Shown here one piece after another: positions 1 to 7,343 of a stretch of 64,000 bases of DNA. Position 1 is the first letter of the stretch. Each line of letters begins with the position of its first letter. Origin of the DNA: Lysobacterales bacterium (GTDB lineage: Bacteria > Pseudomonadota > Gammaproteobacteria > Xanthomonadales > SZUA-36); NCBI GenBank assembly GCA_014238945.1, contig JABAAB010000064.1, forward strand, positions 124,001 through 188,000, given 5' to 3'. The translations under genes and the position numbers were made by a program. The notes below the pieces were generated by a model that was not told the DNA's origin, made no database searches, and worked only from the letters and a program-made list of their open reading frames with translations.

Positions 1-1
1 T

Positions 2-1777
2 GACTATCAGTCCGGAAATGGTCAGGTAATTTTGTCGATTGCCGGAAACGGCGGCGCTATGGGCTCAACCTCGCCAGCAGCAGGTAGCACCGCAAAATTT
101 AATGTAAATAATATAGACTTCCGACGTGGGGAAGATGGTCAAAGTCGTGTCATATTCAGCCTGAACCAGGAAGGCGCAAATTTGTCGGTCAATTCACGAA
201 CAGGTGGATTGTCGATAGATATATTTGATAGCACGCTGCCGGAAAGTTTGAATCAGAGATTGGATGTTACCGACTTTGCCACACCGGTACAACTGATTGA
301 TGCCGGTATATCAGGTAGTAGTGTGCGGGTAGAGCTGGAAGTGTCCGGGCTGTACGAGCACATGATTTACCAGTCCGGAAACGATTGGGTAATTGAAGTT
401 TCTGAACTGTCTGCCTCTGCGGTTCAGGCCGACCAGGATGTAATTCAGTTTTATTCGGACAAACAATACAGCGGCAGCAGGGTGACCTTTAATTTCCAGG
501 ACATTCCCGTGCGATCAGTGCTGCAATTGATTGCTGATGTATCTGATCTCAATCTCGTGGTAGCAGACAATGTAGCCGGTAATCTGACTTTACGATTGAC
601 AAATGTACCCTGGGATCAGGCCCTGGATATAATTCTGGATGCCCGTAATCTGGATATGAGAGAGAATGGAAATGTCATCTGGATTGCACCCGTGGCTGAT
701 ATTGCTGCTCGTGAGCAGCAAATGCTGCAGGCATTGGCTGACCGCAAGGAGCTGGAGCCGCTAATGACCCGATTGATTAAAGTCAGTTATGCCGAAGGCG
801 AGGAACTCAAAACCCTCATTGAAGAGTCTGTCATAAATGACGAGGCTGAAAGCGGCCTGCTGTCTGATCGCGGATCTGTAGCCATTGATAAAAGAACAAA
901 TACCCTCATGGTGACGGATACGCCGGACAGAATTGAGGCCATAGAGAAACTGGTGTCCGAATTGGACCGAGCGGTCAGACAAGTCCAGATTGAGGCTAGA
1001 ATTGTAATTGCCAACAGTGAATTCAGACATGAGTTGGGTGTACGATTTGGTGTGACGACATGGCATGCCGGTAGCAATTTTCTGGGCGTTTCCGGCGATG
1101 GGGAGGGGGCCTCCACGGTAAATCCTGCAATTGATCCAACGGGCGATGGAAGTATTGATATTCCTGGAATTCCCGAGCGATATAATGTCAATTTGCCTGT
1201 GGCAAGCGCCAACGCGGGTAAGATTGCGATGTCATTCCTATCCGGTAACTGGCTATTGGATCTTGAACTGGCAGCACTCGAGGCGGAGGGTGAAGGTGAA
1301 GTTATTTCCACACCCAGGGTGGTAACGGCAAATCAGAACGAGGCATTCATCCAACAAGGTGTCGAAATTCCCTATGAAGAGTCCGCATCTTCGGGCGCAG
1401 CTACGGTCTCATTCAAAGAAGCTGTGCTGGAATTAAAGGCAACTCCATTAATTACACCGGACAACCGTGTTCAGTTGGAGCTGGAAATCAAACAGGACAC
1501 GGTGGGCGAGATTTACCAGACCGGCCGTGGTGGTTCCGTACCCTCTATCGATACCCGTGAATTGGCTACCTCGGTACTGGTAAACAACGGAGAAACCGTG
1601 GTTTTGGGAGGAATATTCCAGGATACGCGAACAAAAAGCAGCGACAGAATTCCCTACCTGAGCAGCATACCTGGCTTAGGGAATTTATTCCGTCGACGTT
1701 CAAACTCAACCAGAAAACGTGAATTGCTGATTTTTGTTACACCAACCATTGTGGAAGACCGCTCAATCATTAATTAG
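2..1777 (+). CDS. pilQ: Type IV pilus secretin PilQ, 5' truncated by window edge
   Basis: This is the outer-membrane secretin through which the type IV pilus leaves the cell. The reading frame is open from base 2, so the real start lies left of the window and about 590 C-terminal residues are visible. In order they show an AMIN-like beta domain (about bases 100-420), a secretin/TonB short N-terminal domain containing FNFQDIPVRSVLQLIADVS (from about base 488), a secretin N domain (about 770-1010) and the secretin barrel region. The barrel carries VISTPRVVTANQNEAF and the C-terminal IPYLSSIPGLGNLFR signature near bases 1650-1690. pilMNOP would be expected upstream, outside the window. The usual follower aroK is absent; it lies 56 kb away on the other strand. 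A strong terminator follows directly. Confidence 0.96.
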   Translation, partial: DYQSGNGQVILSIAGNGGAMGSTSPAAGSTAKFNVNNIDFRRGEDGQSRVIFSLNQEGANLSVNSRTGGLSIDIFDSTLPESLNQRLDVTDFATPVQLIDAGISGSSVRVELEVSGLYEHMIYQSGNDWVIEVSELSASAVQADQDVIQFYSDKQYSGSRVTFNFQDIPVRSVLQLIADVSDLNLVVADNVAGNLTLRLTNVPWDQALDIILDARNLDMRENGNVIWIAPVADIAAREQQMLQALADRKELEPLMTRLIKVSYAEGEELKTLIEESVINDEAESGLLSDRGSVAIDKRTNTLMVTDTPDRIEAIEKLVSELDRAVRQVQIEARIVIANSEFRHELGVRFGVTTWHAGSNFLGVSGDGEGASTVNPAIDPTGDGSIDIPGIPERYNVNLPVASANAGKIAMSFLSGNWLLDLELAALEAEGEGEVISTPRVVTANQNEAFIQQGVEIPYEESASSGAATVSFKEAVLELKATPLITPDNRVQLELEIKQDTVGEIYQTGRGGSVPSIDTRELATSVLVNNGETVVLGGIFQDTRTKSSDRIPYLSSIPGLGNLFRRRSNSTRKRELLIFVTPTIVEDRSIIN

Positions 1778-1800
1778 TTGGTCATATCATGTTCAGGATG

Positions 1801-1829
1801 AAGCCCGGGTAGTACCCGGGCTTTGTTTC
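1801..1829 (+). terminator. Rho-independent terminator of pilQ
   Basis: A perfect 10-bp stem (1801-1810 with 1814-1823) closes a three-base AGT loop and is followed by TTGTTT. It ends the pilQ transcript and lies only about a dozen bases before the hutG ATG. hutG therefore needs read-through or a promoter that I cannot identify. Confidence 0.85.
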
Positions 1830-1840
1830 ATGGGACAAAA

Positions 1841-2635
1841 ATGACGGCAGTTTTCACATTTCAACGCGGTACAACCCCCATACTGGTTAGCGTGCCGCAC
1901 GCCGGGACCTGCATATTACCCGCCATCAGCAAGGGCATGAGGTGGGTGGGTAGGCAACTGGAAGATACAGATTGGTTTGTTGATCGCCTGTACGCCTGGG
2001 TAGCTGATCTTGGAGCCGGATTGTTGGTGGCAAACTACTCCCGATACGTTATTGATCTGAACCGTCCAGCAAATGACGATTCCCTGTATGACAGTCCTGT
2101 ACCCGGTCTGGTCCCGCAAAATTCTTTTAACGGAGAGCCACTATATCGTGAAGGAATGCAGCCAGGCCAATCCGAAATCGCTCTTCGACTAGAAGGGTTT
2201 TGGCGACCCTATCACCTGAAACTTGCAGAAGAACTGGATGACCTGAAGAAAAGATATGGTTACGCAATCCTGCTCGATGCACATTCTATTCGCAGCAAGG
2301 TACCGTTATTATTTGAAGGCCGTTTGCCGGATCTCAATCTGGGCACGTTCAATGGCAACAGTGCCCATCCGTGTCTTATAGCAAAGGCCTACCAGGCTTT
2401 ACAGAATGATCCCGCGCGAACAACCGTTCTTGATGGACGATTTCAGGGTGGGTACATTACAAGACACTATGGTCAGCCCCACAGCGGCATTCATGCATTG
2501 CAACTGGAAATGGCACAATCGGTTTATATGCGGGAGCAATCACGTGAGTACGATCAGGAGCGGGCGTCAACAGTGGTGCCGGTACTCCAACATTTCCTGA
2601 ACGCATTATTGCAGTGGGCCCCGACGGATGAATAA
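1841..2635 (+). CDS. hutG: N-formylglutamate deformylase (HutG)
   Basis: Hydrolyses N-formyl-L-glutamate to glutamate and formate, the last step of the five-enzyme histidine degradation route. The protein of 264 residues belongs to the N-formylglutamate amidohydrolase family. It shows the N-terminal PILVSVPHAGT motif, VIDLNRPANDDSLY, ILLDAHSIRSKVP and the C-terminal GGYITRHYGQP and ALQLEMAQSVYM blocks. I chose ATG 1841, which has GGGA five bases upstream, over an in-frame TTG at 1823 that lies inside the pilQ terminator. The 3' end overlaps hutF by 8 bp, so the two are translationally coupled. hutH, hutU and hutI are not in the window. Confidence 0.93.
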   Translation: MTAVFTFQRGTTPILVSVPHAGTCILPAISKGMRWVGRQLEDTDWFVDRLYAWVADLGAGLLVANYSRYVIDLNRPANDDSLYDSPVPGLVPQNSFNGEPLYREGMQPGQSEIALRLEGFWRPYHLKLAEELDDLKKRYGYAILLDAHSIRSKVPLLFEGRLPDLNLGTFNGNSAHPCLIAKAYQALQNDPARTTVLDGRFQGGYITRHYGQPHSGIHALQLEMAQSVYMREQSREYDQERASTVVPVLQHFLNALLQWAPTDE

Positions 2636-4001
2636 TCGAAGGATTTACTGTAGAACCCTGCTGCAGGGGGACCAATGGCGCAATGATGTGATACTCATCC
2701 TGGATGTTGGCGGAGTAATAACGCGGATCGAACAGGGATTACCCAGTTCTGCTGATCTGTGCATTTACGGTATCGTTGTACCCGGTATGCCCAATGTCCA
2801 CAGCCACAGTTTTCAACGGCTTCTTGCTGGGAAAACAGGACCTGGCGGAAACCAAAACGACAGTTTCTGGAGTTGGCGTGAAGCCATGTATCGTTATGCC
2901 AACGGATTGTCACCCGACCAGTTCATGTCTGTTACTGCGTGGGTTTTTGTACAAATGCTCAAAGCGGGATTTACCTCCGTGGCCGAGTTTCATTACGTTC
3001 ATCACCAGCCAGGAGGAGCGTCGTATGCCAATCCTGCGGAAATGAGTGAGCGCCTTTTTGAGGCCGCGGCACAAAGTGGTATGGCGATGACACTACTGCC
3101 GGTACTTTATTGCAGTTCGGGCTTTGGCCATAGTAAGGCGACTAAAATACAAAAGCGATTCACAAATTCCCCTGAAAGGTATTTGGATTTGGTAAACCGA
3201 TGCCAGGAAGTGATTAGGGATAAGAATCTGCTGGGTCTGGGCATGGCACCCCATTCTCTTCGGGCGGTTCCCGCCAGTGCATTGCAAGAAGTTTTTCGTT
3301 GCTGGCCGGTGGAGAACAGCCCGGTACACATACATATCGCTGAGCAGCCGGCAGAAGTTAACGCGTGTCTGGAGTATACAGGCCTCCGACCGGTGGAGTG
3401 GCTGTTAGAGGAATATTCGGTCGATCATCGCTGGTGTCTGGTGCACGCCACTCACATGTCGGGTTCTGAACTGAGATCGGCGGCAGCGAGCGGGTCAGTT
3501 GCCGGGCTGTGCCCAACCACCGAGGCTGATTTGGGCGATGGTGTTTTCCCTGCAGAGGACTGGATAAATGCAGGAGGACAATTTGCCATAGGAACCGACA
3601 GTAATGTTCGGATTTCAGTTGCTGAAGAATTGCGTTTACTCGAGTTCAATGCGCGGCTTGGAAGTGGACGGCGAAATGTATTGACCGGAGTAAACACGAC
3701 CTGTGGCAGGTTCTTATACCAGCAATCCGCCAGGGCTGGAGGCCTAGCCATTGGTCAACCGGTGGGTGTTCTGGAGTCAGGATTCCGTGCTGACTTACTG
3801 GAACTTGATGGAAATCATGAACTGTTGTTTGACCAGTCGCCTGACATCGCGCTGGACACTTGGATATTTGCAGGAAGCCGCTCAATGATCAATTCAGTCT
3901 GGGTAGCTGGAAATCCTGTTATTGAGAACGGGTTGCATGCCGGGGAGCAAGCACTCAGGGCCGCTTATTCAAAGGTGGTCAAGGACTTCAAATCTGTATG
4001 A
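2628..4001 (+). CDS. hutF: Formimidoylglutamate deiminase (HutF)
   Basis: Converts N-formimino-L-glutamate to N-formyl-L-glutamate and ammonia, giving the substrate of HutG. It is an amidohydrolase-superfamily TIM barrel of 457 residues, a normal length. Visible motifs are the metal-binding NVHSHSFQR, MAPHSLRAV, HIHIAEQPAEV, CLVHATHMS and the late FAIGTDSNVRIS containing the catalytic Asp. The HutF plus HutG pair marks the Pseudomonas-type pathway, which releases ammonia and formate separately instead of using HutE. The start overlaps the hutG stop and the stop overlaps the next ATG, so hutG, hutF and the DUF938 gene form one operon. Confidence 0.94.
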   Translation: MNNRRIYCRTLLQGDQWRNDVILILDVGGVITRIEQGLPSSADLCIYGIVVPGMPNVHSHSFQRLLAGKTGPGGNQNDSFWSWREAMYRYANGLSPDQFMSVTAWVFVQMLKAGFTSVAEFHYVHHQPGGASYANPAEMSERLFEAAAQSGMAMTLLPVLYCSSGFGHSKATKIQKRFTNSPERYLDLVNRCQEVIRDKNLLGLGMAPHSLRAVPASALQEVFRCWPVENSPVHIHIAEQPAEVNACLEYTGLRPVEWLLEEYSVDHRWCLVHATHMSGSELRSAAASGSVAGLCPTTEADLGDGVFPAEDWINAGGQFAIGTDSNVRISVAEELRLLEFNARLGSGRRNVLTGVNTTCGRFLYQQSARAGGLAIGQPVGVLESGFRADLLELDGNHELLFDQSPDIALDTWIFAGSRSMINSVWVAGNPVIENGLHAGEQALRAAYSKVVKDFKSV

Positions 4002-4603
4002 GTACATTGCCGTTTTCCAGTGCAGCCCAACGCAACCGACATGCGATACTGGAGCAATTGAGATTATTCATGCCCAAGTTTGGATGTGTACTGGAAATTG
4101 GGTCGGGTAGCGGACAGCATGCCGTATATTTCAGTAAACATTTGCCGAAAATCCAGTGGCAACCTACAGAGACGGTTGAACATCTCAAAGGTCTTGAAGA
4201 ACGCATATCGGTCGAAGGGAACTGCAGAATTATGCCGCCATTGCGATTGGACGTAGTTCATGATGCCTGGCCTGACAAATCCTACGAAGGTGCTTTTTCT
4301 GCCAATACAGCGCATATCATGTCCTGGAAAACCGTGGAGTACATGTTTTCGGGGTTGGCCTTGCGCATGGTTCCTGGGGGGGTATTCTGTCTTTATGGCC
4401 CATTCAACATTGAGCATAGATATACCGCTGAGAGCAACGCACGATTTGATCTCGGCCTGCGTGCCGTTGATCCCAATAGAGGTATCCGCGATATGGGGGA
4501 TATTGAAAATCTTGCCAACAAGCATCAAATGCTATTGACACATAACGTTTCCATGCCGGCCAACAATTTCATACTGGTATTTGTCAAGTGTGAAACCTCG
4601 TGA
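3998..4603 (+). CDS. DUF938 family SAM-dependent methyltransferase
   Basis: A 201-residue class I methyltransferase-like protein of the DUF938 family. The SAM-binding glycine loop LEIGSGSGQHAVYFS lies near residues 31-45, followed by WQPTE and a SANTAHIMSW block typical of the family. FCLYGPFNIEHRYTAESNARFD near the middle is the other conserved stretch. The substrate is unknown. The ATG overlaps the hutF stop by 4 bp (ATGA), so it is co-transcribed with hutGF, although no role in histidine breakdown is established. A small-molecule methyltransferase is the likeliest reading. Confidence 0.88.
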   Translation: MSTLPFSSAAQRNRHAILEQLRLFMPKFGCVLEIGSGSGQHAVYFSKHLPKIQWQPTETVEHLKGLEERISVEGNCRIMPPLRLDVVHDAWPDKSYEGAFSANTAHIMSWKTVEYMFSGLALRMVPGGVFCLYGPFNIEHRYTAESNARFDLGLRAVDPNRGIRDMGDIENLANKHQMLLTHNVSMPANNFILVFVKCETS

Positions 4604-4677
4604 TGATTGGTTGTTTGAAACATCCAAATGCCGTGGTTGACAGATCGTCGTCCTGAATTTATCGAGACATCCATATC

Positions 4678-5160
4678 ATGACCCAGACTACCGAACATCC
4701 CTGGAAACGCCTGAGATTACAGGCACAAGGTCTGCTCCGGGGCCATTCAAATCATATCGCGAACGCAGCAAATCTCAGCGCATTGATATTTCAGGAATTG
4801 CCGGACATCAGTTGGGTGGGGTTCTACTTTCAATACGGTGATGAACTGATTCTTGGTCCATTTCAGGGTAAACCGGCTTGTGTTCGAGTTGAAATGGGAA
4901 AGGGTGTATGTGGAACCGCAGCGTTGACGAGACAGACCATCCGTGTGGAAGATGTTGATGCTTTTGACGGGCATATCGCTTGTGATGCCGGTGCACGGTC
5001 CGAGATCGTCATTCCATTGTTTAAAAACAACGAAGTTATTGGCGTTCTGGATGTTGACAGCTATAGTCTCGGACGTTTTGGGCCTGAGGATGAATCGGGA
5101 CTGGAATCACTGGTAAAGGAATATACGTCTTCAATTGACTTGCCTGAACGCTATGGTTGA
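4678..5160 (+). CDS. msrC: Free methionine-(R)-sulfoxide reductase (GAF domain)
   Basis: A single GAF-domain enzyme of 160 residues that reduces free methionine-R-sulfoxide in the cytoplasm, using thioredoxin as electron donor. The three redox cysteines of the family are present at residues 68 (KPACVRV), 78 (GKGVCGTAA) and 102 (HIACDAGA). Their spacing of 10 and 24 matches the E. coli enzyme. The C-terminal block VIGVLDVDSYSLGRF is also characteristic. The gene follows the DUF938 gene by 74 bp and may be the last gene of that operon or have its own promoter. Its 3' end overlaps the convergent sixA by 10 bp. Confidence 0.93.
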   Translation: MTQTTEHPWKRLRLQAQGLLRGHSNHIANAANLSALIFQELPDISWVGFYFQYGDELILGPFQGKPACVRVEMGKGVCGTAALTRQTIRVEDVDAFDGHIACDAGARSEIVIPLFKNNEVIGVLDVDSYSLGRFGPEDESGLESLVKEYTSSIDLPERYG

Positions 5161-5660
5161 TCCAAATCACTTTTTTGCTTCAAGTATTGTATTTCCCCAT
5201 CATGGGTAGTGCTGCTGAATCCCCGTGGGAATTCAATGACCGCCAGGGTTCCGGGTGCCATTCCGGAAATTGCTGCAGTATTATTGGGTTGCACCAGACG
5301 GGTCAGCAGACTTCCCAAACCCGGATTGTGACCGACCATCAACAGACGCTCGCTATAACTGAATGCATCTGCGAGCAGAGTCAATAGCATGTTCAGGGAT
5401 GCACAATACATGGATTCAACATAATCTGTAGTTGACAATAGTTGTGGCCAATTACTTAGAAAAGGAGCCAGTGTTTCACGTGTACGTTTGGCCGGCGAAC
5501 AAACAGCAGTGTCCGGTACCAAAAGTGTCTCCTGTGCCCAATTGGCCGCGCTTTGCGCATGGCGGGAACCGCCCAAACTCAAGGCCCTGGAAAAATCATT
5601 GCCCAGTGCACTCCAGGTTTCGGCCTGAGCGTGGCGTAACAGGTATAAATGTTGCCTCAT
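5151..5660 (-). CDS. sixA: SixA-type phosphohistidine phosphatase
   Basis: A small (169-residue) histidine phosphatase superfamily member. The N-terminal YLLRHAQAE carries the phospho-accepting His, CSPAKRTRET lies mid-protein and VGHNPGLGSLL carries the second catalytic His. The E. coli homologue removes phosphate from phosphohistidine in phosphotransfer proteins, including NPr of the nitrogen PTS. The actual partner here is unknown. It is the last gene of a three-gene minus-strand operon, 25 bp after tag, and its end overlaps the convergent msrC. Confidence 0.85.
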   Translation of the reverse strand: MRQHLYLLRHAQAETWSALGNDFSRALSLGGSRHAQSAANWAQETLLVPDTAVCSPAKRTRETLAPFLSNWPQLLSTTDYVESMYCASLNMLLTLLADAFSYSERLLMVGHNPGLGSLLTRLVQPNNTAAISGMAPGTLAVIEFPRGFSSTTHDGEIQYLKQKSDLDQP

Positions 5661-5685
5661 ATCGTTTATCTTCCCCTGCTTAATT

Positions 5686-6297
5686 TTACTCGCGGGTTTG
5701 CACTGTACCCTGCTGACATTCCTTGTGTCGAAAACAACTGACTACGTGATCATTTACCATTCCGGCGGCCTGCATCAGGGCGTAGCAGGTTGTTTTCCCG
5801 ACAAATCGAAATCCGGATTTTTTCAACCGTTTACTCATCAGCTCTGACACGGTGGTACTGGAGGGGATTTCGCTAAGTTCCTTCCATTTATTTACAACCG
5901 GCTCGCCATTTACGAATTCCCATAACATCGAATCCAGTGAAGTACCCTGATCCCAGAGCATAAGAATTCGTCTTGCATTATTAATGGTGGCCTCGATTTT
6001 CCCCCGATGTCTGACAATGCCTGGATCCAGGAGTAACGCATTAATTTTCTTGTTGTCAAAATCAGCAACGCGCTGTACATCAAAATGCTCAAATAGACGA
6101 CGGTAGTTTTCCCTCTTGTTCAATATTGTCAGCCAACTCAGACCCGCCTGTGCACCTTCCAGGGTCATCATTTCAAAAAGTGTCTTTTCATCGTGCTGGG
6201 GTACACCCCATTCATCGTCGTGGTAAGCGGTATTCAGGAGGTGGTTACCGGGCCAGGAGCAACGTGTTCTTCCCAGCGAATGGTCAGTACTATTCAT
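5686..6297 (-). CDS. tag: DNA-3-methyladenine glycosylase I
   Basis: Excises 3-methyladenine from alkylated DNA, starting base excision repair. At 203 residues it is slightly longer than E. coli Tag. The zinc site is visible: Cys13 and His26 (spacing 13 as in E. coli Cys4/His17), paired with the His and Cys of the C-terminal NDHVVSCFRH. The base-pocket motif LEGAQAGLSWLTIL contains the conserved Glu. It overlaps the upstream dehydratase gene by 4 bp (ATGA), so the two are coupled. Confidence 0.95.
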   Translation of the reverse strand: MNSTDHSLGRTRCSWPGNHLLNTAYHDDEWGVPQHDEKTLFEMMTLEGAQAGLSWLTILNKRENYRRLFEHFDVQRVADFDNKKINALLLDPGIVRHRGKIEATINNARRILMLWDQGTSLDSMLWEFVNGEPVVNKWKELSEIPSSTTVSELMSKRLKKSGFRFVGKTTCYALMQAAGMVNDHVVSCFRHKECQQGTVQTRE

Positions 6298-7265
6298 GGC
6301 TGGAACGGGAGTTGTGTAACATCGACATTTCCCCCACTCAGTATCGCGCCGATATTTTTGCCGACAAAAACATCAGGATGTTCATAGAGTGCCGCAATCA
6401 CGGTGGCCGAGGAGGGTTCTATCAGCATACGAAAATATCTCCACATCAGGGCCATGGCATCAATGATTCCAGTTTCTGTAACAGTAACCACCTGATCTAC
6501 ATTGTTCAGAATGATCTCAAAATTCAAGACTCCGACAATGGCCCTAAGACCATCTGCGATGGTATCAACAGGGAATTGATCCACTCGTTCCCGCCGCGCC
6601 AGACTCTCGGCAGTATCCGCTGCACCTTCGGGCTCAGCACCAATTACGGCGATACCGGGATTCAATTGCCTGGCTGCAAGTGCCGATCCGCTGATTAGAC
6701 CACCACCGCCCACGGGCGTCAGGATGATATCCAAATCTGAACATTGTCCGGACAATTCAACTACGGCTGTGCCTTGGCCGCATATGATATCTGCATGGTC
6801 ATATGGGGGGACAGGTATACAGCCTTTGGCAACGAGTTTCGCCAGGCCTTTTTCGCGGTCCGCCTGTGTAGATGGGCAAAAAACAATTTTCCCGCCATTT
6901 CGTCGAACAGCATCAATTTTTGTTTGTACCGAATTTTCGGGCATGACAATTACTGAACCACGGCTATTGTCTGACGCTGCCAGTGCTAATGCGGCGCCGT
7001 GATTGCCGGATGAATGGGTTGCGACATCGCCGGGTTTACCCGCTTCGTCCAGACAGGCGATGGCATTGCTGGCACCTCGGATTTTGAATGCGCCCGTTCG
7101 TTGCAGGTTTTCGCATTTCAGCCACAGGTTACAGCCTAGTAGCTTGTTTAATTCCGCATCAGAGATTACCGGAGTTTTACGAATCTTCCCATCGATGCGA
7201 TGGTGGGCGGCAAGAATGTCTGCGAAGTCGGGTATTTGTTGTGCAGAAAGTTGGCTCATCGGCAT
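6294..7265 (-). CDS. Serine/threonine dehydratase or serine racemase-like PLP enzyme
   Basis: A fold-type II PLP enzyme of 323 residues. The Schiff-base lysine sits in TGAFKIRGASNA, the phosphate loop in the PVGGGGLISG block, and HSSGNHGAALALAA binds the substrate carboxylate. It lacks the C-terminal ACT regulatory domain of biosynthetic IlvA. It is therefore closer to catabolic threonine dehydratase, serine racemase/dehydratase or hydroxyaspartate dehydratase, and sequence alone does not separate these. It is the first gene of the operon with tag and sixA. The start may be ATG 7265 or ATG 7259; a perfect plus-strand TATAAT at 7265-7270 overlaps this start and may serve the divergent pepN. 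Confidence 0.85.
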   Translation of the reverse strand: MPMSQLSAQQIPDFADILAAHHRIDGKIRKTPVISDAELNKLLGCNLWLKCENLQRTGAFKIRGASNAIACLDEAGKPGDVATHSSGNHGAALALAASDNSRGSVIVMPENSVQTKIDAVRRNGGKIVFCPSTQADREKGLAKLVAKGCIPVPPYDHADIICGQGTAVVELSGQCSDLDIILTPVGGGGLISGSALAARQLNPGIAVIGAEPEGAADTAESLARRERVDQFPVDTIADGLRAIVGVLNFEIILNNVDQVVTVTETGIIDAMALMWRYFRMLIEPSSATVIAALYEHPDVFVGKNIGAILSGGNVDVTQLPFQP

Positions 7266-7343
7266 ATAATACTGGCCCCCCCAACGACTTCACCAGCACA
7301 ATTTAGTCAATAATTAGCAGTGATGCGGTAAAGGAACAGCATT

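Noticed and set aside
1823-1841. TTG 1823 as hutG start
   Set aside because: It lies inside the pilQ terminator stem; ATG 1841 with GGGA upstream fits the family N terminus.
6294-7265. Biosynthetic threonine deaminase IlvA
   Set aside because: The protein has only the PLP domain (323 residues); the C-terminal ACT regulatory domain of IlvA is missing.
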